From NCBI GenBank assembly GCA_963082875.1, contig OY720099.1, positions 16,783,066 to 16,847,065 on the forward strand: a stretch of DNA of 64,000 nt, in the 5' to 3' direction. A model generated the notes under the pieces. That model made no database searches. It saw only the letters and a program-made list of their open reading frames with translations, and had not been told where the DNA came from. Source of the DNA: Corella eumyota (Eukaryota; Chordata; Ascidiacea; Phlebobranchia; Corellidae). This document shows positions 10,272 through 20,100 of the stretch, piece after piece (the stretch's first letter is position 1; each line of letters opens with the position of its first letter). The translations under genes and the position numbers were made by a program.

Positions 10272-12382
10272 GTTTTTAAAATGTTTTTTACATCCAAAAG
10301 TAAATTGTTATAAATTTAATTCACTTTAACTAAAATTGGCAAAAACACTTAACTATATTTGTTGCAAGTTAAATTTAAATATTTTTTATTAAAAATTTGT
10401 TTTTTAAATTAATTTTATTTAAACATTTATTTAAATTGCAGTTAATCTACTAAGCCTAATTTTTCCATGTTAACAACTTTGTAAATATTTTGACTTCTAC
10501 GTTTTTTATTTATTTTGTGGTTAAGGCGCAGAGGCACTTGGTACGAGTAGGCAAGCTGTTCTACCATACCTCAACATTTTGTTTATTAAACAATTTTCCG
10601 CAAAATATACTTATTTAATTTAGTAATATCTTTTCAACATTATATGCTGTAAATATTTTAGTAAATTTGTTTTTTTAGCTATTTTTATGACAGCTATTCG
10701 CGCCCCTAAGCCATATACCAACGCAGCGCATGTTGCGAAAAGTGCCGCGTAGTGGAATCGTTCCATGACGCATATAATTAAAATTTAAAATATTATCTCT
10801 ACGAATGGCTTAAAAGGGTGCCTGCGTACTTTTTGCTTACTTAGCGAATTTATATTAGTTTAAAACTAGATAACACTTTGTACATGTGACGCTTGCGCTT
10901 GCATAACCGGCAGCGTGGTGTAAACCGGAAGCTTGGTCTAACCGGCAGCGTGGTGTAGTGGTAAGAATTCTTGCTACACCACACATGAGGTCGTGGGTTC
11001 AATCCCCACTGATCTCATGCTGTAGCGCCCTTGAGTGCTGTAGCGCCCTTGAGTATTATAGTCTCTATAATATCCCAAACTGCCACAGGCAACTCGAGAC
11101 TGGGTCGGGGTAACTTATGTTACTCTATGTTTAAGTCGCGCATTCGACTTTCCCACATCAAGGATAAAGATATATACGAAAAAAAAAATAGTACAACTAG
11201 CTTATATTACCAGCTATGTTAACGTTCTTATTTTGTACCATTTGCCTAGTAACACACGTAAAAAACGTTATATTTCACCTGTTATAGTTTTTTGCGATTT
11301 TCAATACAAAAATCTAGTTTTTCTTTTATTTACCAAAGGCGCTGTTTATTTCCTTCTTTTACCAGATATTAAAAAATAAGAAGTTATAAACACAAAATTC
11401 GCACTCTCTTTTACGAGAAGCGCTTGCGATTTTTTTTACGGTTCTCTTTGAGATAATAAAAAGAAACAAGCTGCGTTATCGATTTTTTTGTTGATGGCGG
11501 CAAACCTTTGCCATCATAAATAATAAATTTTCTTAACAGAAAACGTATATTCCCCAGCTTTAGGCAATTTCGAGTCACAATTTATTGTAATTAATTTTTT
11601 ATGAAGCGTACAAAATTTATATAAATTATTTTTCAAAATCACTGTGAAAAAATGTTATTGCGCAGCAAAAAAGAGGCCTATTTGTAAATAGCGCTAATGT
11701 AAAATTATATTTTAATAAAATATTTACAAATGTGATAAACCCAATTAAAATGAGTTTAATTTTACCTAATAAAACAAAGAAATAATAATACTATTGACAA
11801 TTTTTTTGGAATTAATTTAATTAAACAGTCTTTTTTGGATTTTAATTGTAAAAAAAATACTACATATTACTTTTTTTTGTATACTCTTTTGTGTGTATTG
11901 TTATATTACCAAACCTAACTTATCAAGGTTAAAGATTACATTTTTTGTTGTATGTCCTTACAACATAAAGTGTGACCTGTATACTAAAACTTGTTTGAGT
12001 CTATTAAAAAAAGAACAAATGAAATATTAAAATTGTCATACTGATTGTCGAAAAAGCAAAACAAAAAAGCTTATATTTGTTGTACAAAAGTTATTATATA
12101 AAAAAGTTTTACAATAAACTTATTTAAAAACTAAAAATTACTTGAAATTTATAAAAATTTTAAAAAAATATTTGCTTTTGCTACGCTATTCAACAATCAG
12201 GGTGTATTAAGTTACACACCATAGCATTCTTTAGTTTCAATCAAGCAGGCTTAAAAACAAACCTTAGTGGGTCGTCGTAGCGTATCATAAGGTAACCAAG
12301 GTGAAAAGAAAAGTCAGCAGTTTTAAAAGGGAAGTGTAATCAATTTTTGCTTGCTATAATCTATTAGAATTAAAAACTGCAA
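10272..12382. other. Intergenic DNA between divergent copies B and C
   Basis: The 5' flanks of B (minus) and C (plus) face each other here. About 10521-10690 resembles the flank of A at 7241-7400, and 11640-11970 resembles 7505-7760, so the duplication unit continues past a SINE inserted at about 10907-11190. No other gene is supported. Confidence 0.6.
10907..11190 (+). mobile_element. tRNA-derived SINE, internally rearranged
   Basis: The tRNA-like head GGCAGCGTGGTGTAGTGG is followed by the B-box-like GGTTCAATCCCCACT. The conserved body CCCAAACTGCCACAGG then leads to a GATAAAGATATATAC tail and an A-run. The first part of the head occurs three times in a row (10907, 10926 and 10943). The middle of the body is deleted, with TGTAGCGCCCTTGAGT repeated at the junction. 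It resembles the known Ciona tRNA-SINE type. Confidence 0.85.
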
Positions 12383-14773
12383 ATGGATAAACAATTTAGA
12401 TATAGTAGCTTTGTTGTTTTTAAAGAAGATGTGTTGGCACAGCAATTAGAACAAAGTTGTGGACCTGATAAGAAAGAACTTAATCATGAACTTTCCGCTA
12501 AAATAATTCACAAACTAGGTTTGGTGTACAAGCAAAAATCTCCAAACCCAATAAGTTTGCTTAAGAGTGCAGTGTTGTTAAATGCTGCCATAAAAAGAAT
12601 TCCAAAAAACTTGTATTTTAAAGATGATTTAGAAAAACTTTGTAGTGAAATATTAAAACTATCAAAAGCTGAAAAGCAAGATGTGAATTTGGTTAAAATA
12701 TCAAATCAAATATACAATGAGGTGAAAAATATGCGTACAATGTTAGATACAAATCTAAACAATTTGGTTATAATACCTGATGATATTAGTAATGATGAAT
12801 TTTCATTTATGGAGAAATTCAAGATACAAGAAGTAAAAGATATGCAAGACAAAGTGACTGAAGATTTTTTGGACATTATAAGAGAAGTGTCAAAAGTTAC
12901 AATTGAAACTCTTGATAAACCACCTTGTCAATTTGCTCTTATTGGAATGGGGTCACTAGCACGTAAAGAAGTTACTTTATTTTCCGATTTTGAAAATGTT
13001 ATTATTTTGGAAGAAGGAATTCAACATGAAGAAAACTACCAAGAAATCTTAGAATACTTTCGTTGGTTTTCAGTTATTGTTCTTCTGATTTTAATCAATT
13101 TCGGAGAAATGATTATACCGTGTGCTGCTATACCTTCTATTAGTCAATTTGGGTTTTTTGACGTTTACCCATTTGGTATGTGCCCTGACGGCTTTGGATT
13201 AAATGCAAGTAAAAATGCTATTGGTTGTGACACTGAGACACTTAAATGTGAACTTATTAAACCAATAAGTGAAATGGTAAACTGCTTGGACGATAAAAAT
13301 GATAAAGATAACGGTGTCCATTTTGCAAGTATTTTGGCACAAAATTGTTTTGTGTTTGGTGATCAAAGTATATACGATGAATTTAAAAAAAAGGCTGAGG
13401 AAAAATTGCAAAGTCTTCGGCTGCAAAATACAGATTTTGTGAAGCAAATCACGATGCAATTCGAAGACTGTAATAAGGATTTCGGGTACAAAGAAAAACT
13501 TGAGAATATGATGAAATTGTCAATGGTTGATGTGAAAAGAGTTTTATATCGAACTATTTCTATGTTTTTGTCATTAATCGCCAAGAGTCACAATCTTACA
13601 TCAATTTCCAGTTTTAAAATTATTTCAGAGCTAGTTCAAAAGGGTTTACTTAAGGCTGAAGACGCACAAAAACTTGAATTTGCTGTTGCAATTTCATGTG
13701 AAGTTCGACAAAAAGTTTACTCAAAAGAAAAAAGCCAGCATGATTACTTGAAAATGAAAATGGATGATGAAAATTTTGTTGGAACGACCGGAGCTACAAG
13801 TATTGCTAGATGCTTTGCAGCTATGGTAGGACTACAAACCAGTATAGAGGTAAGTGAAAATGGAAAAATCACATTTTCTGATCCTGTGCATGGCCGATTC
13901 AATATTCGTCAACAACATAGTTATTTTACTTTGAAACATTATCAAAAAGCATTGGATTTTACCAACGAAATGCTAGCGATTGGCGGCCTTAATGCAGAAG
14001 ACATAGCTTATAATCTTTCGTTTATTGCCTCTTGCTGTTTTTCAATGGGGTGCTTTGAAGACTCGGTGACTTATTACAAAAAGTCTTTAAACAACTACGA
14101 ACAAATTTCATCTGATCATGCTGGTATTCTAAAGTGCTGTAATCAGTTAGGTCTATGTCTATCTTTGCTTCGTAAGTTTGAGGATGCTTTAATTTATGAA
14201 TTCAAGCAATTGGAGTTGCTTAAAATCGCATCTCCTTGTGAATTAGAAGACCTGGCTTTGTGCTATAATTCTATTGCTATATGTTACAACGCATTAAACA
14301 AACCAGCAGAAGCTGTCGAATACTACAAATGCGAATGTGAATTACGCCTTGAAATATCTAATACTGGGGGAATGGAAGAAAGGGCTGGTCTTGCTAAGGC
14401 ATATGCTGCGCTTGGTGCTTGTCTAACTCAGGATCAAAAACTTAAAGAAGCACTCTCGTACTTTAAAAAGGAATTGGAAATACGAAACGAGCTCTTAACA
14501 GTTACTCAACATTTTGACTTTCCCACCAAGGCTTGTAACCTAAACATAGCTTGCTGTTTAAATAGATTAGGCCGAGCAATTGAGTCCATGCCTTACTTTA
14601 AAGTAGGTAGTCAACCTCTTTCTAAAATACAAGGTTCACATTCTGCAAATTTGATTCTCGATATCTTGGGGAATCGACGAATTACAGTTAATGACCAACC
14701 TCGTAATAATTTGTTAGAAGACTTGGACCGTATAAACGAATGGGAGGACACCTCGTTATTGTACCAAAAATAA
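12383..14773 (+). CDS. Nucleotidyltransferase (DUF294-like)-TPR protein, copy C
   Basis: Intronless frame of 796 aa on the opposite strand from A and B. It has the same order of parts: N-terminal helical domain with SCGPDKKE, linker, nucleotidyltransferase core with GMGSLARKEVTLFSDFE, DUF294_C-like helices with VDVKRVLYRTISMFLSL, then TPR-like repeats to about residue 740. The N-terminus is a few residues longer and rewritten (MDKQFRYSSF). The C-terminus (NEWEDTSLLYQK) is unrelated to the FNSF ending of A and B. Conservation is highest in the catalytic and DUF294_C parts and lowest in the TPR part, as expected if the repeats recognise changing partners; that reading is inference. An AATAAA lies near 14820, about 50 bp after the stop. 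Confidence 0.88.
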   Translation: MDKQFRYSSFVVFKEDVLAQQLEQSCGPDKKELNHELSAKIIHKLGLVYKQKSPNPISLLKSAVLLNAAIKRIPKNLYFKDDLEKLCSEILKLSKAEKQDVNLVKISNQIYNEVKNMRTMLDTNLNNLVIIPDDISNDEFSFMEKFKIQEVKDMQDKVTEDFLDIIREVSKVTIETLDKPPCQFALIGMGSLARKEVTLFSDFENVIILEEGIQHEENYQEILEYFRWFSVIVLLILINFGEMIIPCAAIPSISQFGFFDVYPFGMCPDGFGLNASKNAIGCDTETLKCELIKPISEMVNCLDDKNDKDNGVHFASILAQNCFVFGDQSIYDEFKKKAEEKLQSLRLQNTDFVKQITMQFEDCNKDFGYKEKLENMMKLSMVDVKRVLYRTISMFLSLIAKSHNLTSISSFKIISELVQKGLLKAEDAQKLEFAVAISCEVRQKVYSKEKSQHDYLKMKMDDENFVGTTGATSIARCFAAMVGLQTSIEVSENGKITFSDPVHGRFNIRQQHSYFTLKHYQKALDFTNEMLAIGGLNAEDIAYNLSFIASCCFSMGCFEDSVTYYKKSLNNYEQISSDHAGILKCCNQLGLCLSLLRKFEDALIYEFKQLELLKIASPCELEDLALCYNSIAICYNALNKPAEAVEYYKCECELRLEISNTGGMEERAGLAKAYAALGACLTQDQKLKEALSYFKKELEIRNELLTVTQHFDFPTKACNLNIACCLNRLGRAIESMPYFKVGSQPLSKIQGSHSANLILDILGNRRITVNDQPRNNLLEDLDRINEWEDTSLLYQK

Positions 14774-15390
14774 TTTTTTTCCGCTGGATGACAATAGAGG
14801 GCTTATATTTTTTAATTTAAAATAAATTGAGTTTTTGGTACCTTTTTTTTTGATTTTTCTATGAAATTTGTCAAATATTTTGTTTGATTGATCTTTTTTA
14901 TTTAAAAATCATGCAACAATTTTATTTTAAAGTTTTATTTTACATTTTGAATAACAACAAAATTTGCACAAAAAAGTTATCAAAAAAGTTAAAATTTCGG
15001 TTTTGCTAATTCTCCGCGAGAGATTTTTTAGCATGACGTCATCAAAAACTTTTATGAAATGTTCGACAAATATTCTGTTATTTGATTGTGTTCTAGTACG
15101 GTATGTGTGTTCGAATTCGAGTATTTGTTGTTACAATTATGACATCATAGTCGAATTTTAAACAAAATGATTTCAAAATAAGGAAAATGTTTTGTTGTTA
15201 ATTTTAGCTTAGAGTTTTAATTAAAAAATGTATTTTTAGGCTTTGAAAAATATAATCTATTGCTAATATAATTATTGTTAGAAAATATATAGTTTAAAGT
15301 AAGTGTTACTTGTCGTAAAATACACAAAAAATTGTTGTGAAAAAATATGTAAAAAAAAATCAAAAATCGAATGTTTAAAAAAACTTAATG
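14774..15390. other. 3' flank of copy C
   Basis: AT-rich sequence that includes the probable poly(A) signal of copy C near 14820 and a TGACGTCA at about 15034. I see no other gene. A 65-codon open frame at 14964-15161 lacks any recognisable feature. Confidence 0.5.
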
Positions 15391-15783
15391 TCAGCCTCTT
15401 CTGTAAGAAGCAAATGCATCAGTTGGCGGGCTTGTATAATAAACTTGAGTTTGCTGGGTGGATACTGATGCAGGTTGTTTGATTTTTGAACTAGGGTGGG
15501 TTGCTTTGGGCGGGTTCCATTTGCCTAAGTGTGGAAAAATAACAAAGTTTCGATAATTATTTTTTTAATTTTGATGTTCTCTTGTATTAAGAATAAAATG
15601 TTGAAAAAATTAAAAAGTGCTCGTCATTTAATATTTTATTTTTAATCATGAATAAACACATTATTTTCAAGCTTTAGTTTTTATTAATAAGTTGTAGTTA
15701 AAATTTTTTGAGATTACCAAATCCGGGGGGTGATTCGTTTTTTTGTTTGATGCATCCCAAGCATTTTCCCACTGACATTAAAA
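15391..15783 (-). CDS. Small 64-residue protein, two exons, not recognised
   Basis: Minus-strand exons 15783-15718 (ATG at 15778-15776) and 15524-15391 (TGA at 15393-15391) join in frame across a GT-AG intron. The acceptor of the first exon, a run of T ending in TTTAG, implies a 5' UTR exon further upstream. The product starts MSVGKCLGCIKQKNESPP and ends VYYTSPPTDAFASYRRG. The two cysteines near the N-terminus (GKCLGC) could be palmitoylated. The remainder is rich in Ser, Thr, Pro and Gln and looks disordered. There is no signal peptide or membrane helix. It lies 1.3 kb beyond the synapsin stop on the same strand. It could instead be an alternative synapsin tail, but the phases then require an unusual internal donor in the last synapsin exon. 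Confidence 0.5.
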
Positions 15784-17116
15784 CTAAAAATAAAATGTTT
15801 ATTTTATTTATGTATAAATCATGTTAAACTATATAATATTATATTGTAGATTTTTTTAAAAACTGTTATTTAACTTAAATTATTTTTTTTTAATTGAATT
15901 TGATTTTTTTATATTATACTTACAATTCATGATAAATCAACCCATAATTTTAATCGAAAAAATATCCTTTTCTTAGTTTTCAATCGCACTTAGAATTTAA
16001 TTAACGTCTGCACTTAGTATGGCCACGTATTATCCTAAGCTAAATACTGAATACATTAAAATTGTATTAAAGTTGTCAGATACTGAACTCTATTTATATA
16101 TTAGATTGCTTTTTAAAAAAATCTAATGACTTTGCCGTTTATACCGGAAGACTTACTTAGCCTATATCCTTCGTTTTAGTATTTTAACATAGTTTGTACT
16201 TGAATGTCAATTAAAATCGTCCTACTTCCGAAATAAGGGCGAAGTTATAACTCAAATAAAACAACATTGGTCTGGAATTTAAGTTCGGTAAATTGTTGAC
16301 GCACTTTGGTTGTGTTGTATTAAGATTGTTTAGTTTTCTTTGGGAGTTATTTGTTATTTTAAAAAGAGGTTTTAAGACCTTATGTAACTGAATTTTATAT
16401 AGATTTAGTATAGCATTGTTTTTTTTAACATTTATAAATTGTTAATTTAAAATTTTTTTTTTTTTCCAATTTGACTGTGCTTTATTTCAAACATGCTTAA
16501 TTTTTGACGTCGCCAGTACGATTTCTTGCCAGATAACTTCTATTATATTCTGTCAAAAATCAATATATACAAAAATACAATATACCTCAATAAACAAAAT
16601 AATTCACGACAAAATGCACCAAGCATATTATATGATACTTAAATATTGCACAACTTTAATATTTAAATCATGGTAACTAGATTAATACTTGACAAATATA
16701 CAGTACGAAATTTAAATTTTTTTCTATTTTGAAATTATCATGAATATATTTTTAAATGTATACAAATGACTACAAAACAATAAATATTATACATTATTTT
16801 TAAAGCAAATTATTAAGTAAAAACAACGATAAATGATAGTCTATAGCAGCTTATAAAAAAGCAGTAAATGTTTTTTACTAACTTAGGACGAATAATGATT
16901 AAACTCTTGCAGTTAAATACAAAATTAATGACATTGATGTTATTTTTTTGCTTGTGGTCAACCTTTTGACTTGTCATCTGAGTATATTTCGTTCTTAAAT
17001 GATCAAGTTAACGATGTCGATCTGTCAGTTTTCGAGGTGGTATTAGAAGATTTGGTAAGATTAGAACAAAGACTTTATTTTTTAGGTTACCGAAGCATGT
17101 AAAACTATTGTAAAAT
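15784..17116. other. Synapsin 3' flank and upstream region of the small gene
   Basis: AT-rich sequence with no recognised coding exon. It should contain the synapsin 3' UTR and the 5' end of the small minus-strand gene at 15.4-15.8 kb. Confidence 0.5.
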
Positions 17117-20100
17117 TTATTCGAATAAATTTGCAAACGATTGCCGAAGACTTCGAATTTTCTCTGCCTTGCTTTCTTCATCTTCGCTTATCGTGCCTGG
17201 GCGTGAATATTTTCGCTCTCTACCTCCAACTGGCGACCCTGGTTCGCTGGAATTATCCCGGCGGGTGGCGACCGGGGACGACGGCTCCGAACCGTGGACA
17301 CTCGATGGAACGGAAGGGGGACGAGATGGTGGGGCCGAAGCAGCCGTTGTTGACTTGTGTGTTGAAATATGTTGTTGATGTCTAGGTGATTGGTGTTGTT
17401 GTCGATTTTGAGCCGCGTTTTCTCTGCTTAAAAAAAAGAAATACATTAACTTTAATAAATGTTTAAAAATTTGTGAATTTTTTAATCCAAAAACACACGA
17501 ATTTTTATTACCTTTGGTTACTGGTTTGTCTCTGCATAACCCTGCCCACAACATTCGCCACTTCTTGCCTTGGTCGGGTACAAGCAGTCATTCTACACAT
17601 CACAAGGTCTGCAATCATCTTTCTGTCTTCCTCCTGTCTCTCTCCTAATAAGGTCATGCTGCAGTCGCTAACCTAATGTTTGTATGTGAATGTAGTTGTT
17701 TTTAATATTTTTAATTTTTGCGTTAAACTGTAGTCTTTTTAATACATGTATATTGGAGGATTTTAGGAGTTTTGAGGCCACAGAAATGATAGAATCTGTC
17801 AGCTTGGTGTAGAGGACATATCAATTGACTTTACTACATGAGGTCCTGTGTTCGATCCCCACCGATCTCATGCTTGAGTGCCCTTAAATAAAGCGCGAAA
17901 AACGGTAGGTCGGGGTAAATGATGTTACTCTATGTTCAGGTCGTAAAGTCAACCTTTCAATATCGAGGATAAATTAATGAAAAAAAAATAAATATTTTAA
18001 AGTGATATTTGTAGGATCAGTATATTAAAAATTTTAATTTTAAAAAATTAAAAAATAAACCCTTACATCAATAATGTAGTCCTTGCCGTCTTTTCCATGT
18101 ACTGCTTTGACAGCAACAATGTCCAAACCACCGAACATTTCACTACAAGCATCGACCCACAACTTATATCTATCAGTCATCTTAATCTCTTCCAACATTG
18201 CCGAACCCGTGTTAGCTTTCCAATTCTTAGATGTTGAGGTCCGTCTGTCAATCAAATGTAATATGGGAGGGGCTTAGGTATTGATTTAGCAGTGTTGTTT
18301 ACGAATGAGATAATAAGCAAAAATACAAGCGCAAATTTTGGTTACCGTTTTTGGGTATAAGCTGTTTTTTTGTATATATCTTTATCCTCGATGTTGGAAA
18401 GTCGAATGCGCGACTTAAACATAGAGTAACACAAGTTACTCCGACCCACTCTCGAGTTGCCTGTGGAAGTTTGGCATATTATAGATTATAATTGCCCGAT
18501 AATTATGCGGCTGATTAAGTGTTAATCAAGAGCGCTACAGCATGATATCAGTGGGGATTGAACCAACGACCTCATGTGTGGTGTAGCAAGTGTTCTTACC
18601 AGTACATCATGCTGCCGGTTTGTTATGTCCCATAAAAGGCTATTTAGGAATCGAAGCATTTTCATATTAATATGACGTCGAAATAAATAAATCTTACGTA
18701 CAAATGTGTAAATTTCCCTTTACGTTCATATAACAACTACTAAAAATAATTTTAATGTAGAAACGACCGGAATAAACGTACGACAAATATGCAATTTTAA
18801 ACGTACGCAAAGGCAACTTTAAAATTAAACGGAAACGCGAACTTACCTAATATATATAGAATTAAATATAGGCTATTCAATACACGTGCAATATAGGACG
18901 TGAACTTTAAAATATAACTTACACAAAAGCCTTGTAATTTCCGCCAATCTTCTGCACTCTTACGTCATACATGGCATCAATATAGGCTTCCGATACCACG
19001 TAAGCGTTTGTAAGAGCCGCGACGCTAACAACGTCCTGGAACTCGTAATGGTTGTCCACCTTGAACTTGGCCATGCCTCGATGCGCATGACCGATTTTGA
19101 GAACGACGGGAAAATATGATGACGTCAGCTAAAATGAAAACAATAAATAATTTTTATTTAATATTCAAAGTCTGGAAAATGTATCTGAATCTTGTTTAAT
19201 AATTTTTGTACATCAAATTTTACACATTTTTATGTATTTTTTATAGAAATTTTAAAGAAAATGTCACCTTAAACTAAAGAGGCTGTTTTAAACTTATCTT
19301 TGGTGAGTAAAATTAGTTTTTCACTTATTTTTAACATTTTAAAGCTATTACTATTACCGCGTGCAAATCTTTTAGGCGTTTTTTGCACTTATTAAATCAT
19401 CGTTGTAATATCAAATTGTCGCGCCAAAATAATGTGTAATGTTTATGTTAAAACATAGAAATGGCCGAAAGCACATTATAAAGTGTATAAGGTCAACATG
19501 TGTTATTATGGGTCACTGGCCTTAACGTAACCTTACATATACAACGGACCAACGCGAATCAATTACGGGAACTTTCGTTGACTTTCCCGGCAAGTCCCTT
19601 TTTTATTACCGATATGTTTTGGTGATTAATTATTCAGTTTTAAAAGCATTTTTAGCCTGTTTTGCCGACTTTATTATAGGCGACAATACTTATATGGCAA
19701 CTGTAGCAATTTAAAACTTGTTTTCGTCGAAATTTGTGCTTTTTGATGTAGTATATCAATCATTGTTGTAGCTTAAGTTGAGAGAAATTGACATTCGCAA
19801 TTTTAAACAAAATTCCCCAGGTTTTAAGGCGAATTTGTCACAGTAATGTGATGTTGTATTTCTATTCGCACAAACATATTCGTAATGCAATTTTCTCTTT
19901 ACAAAAAAAGAAACTGTGATCAATATTAAAGACATTAACCAGACCCTAAAATATTTGATATGTCTCGAAATGTTGTAAAAAAAAACATTTTAGACAACAA
20001 CATCAGTAAACTTTGCTAAAAAGGGCAAAGTCTTGAATATCATGTAGGCTTGTTAATGTAAACACTGCGTAAAATAACCTTTACCGTTTTAGGAAATCAA

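Noticed and set aside
15391-15783. Alternative C-terminal tail of synapsin
   Set aside because: Splicing from synapsin exon 9 gives other reading frames that stop early; only an unproven internal donor in exon 10 would fit. A separate small gene is simpler.
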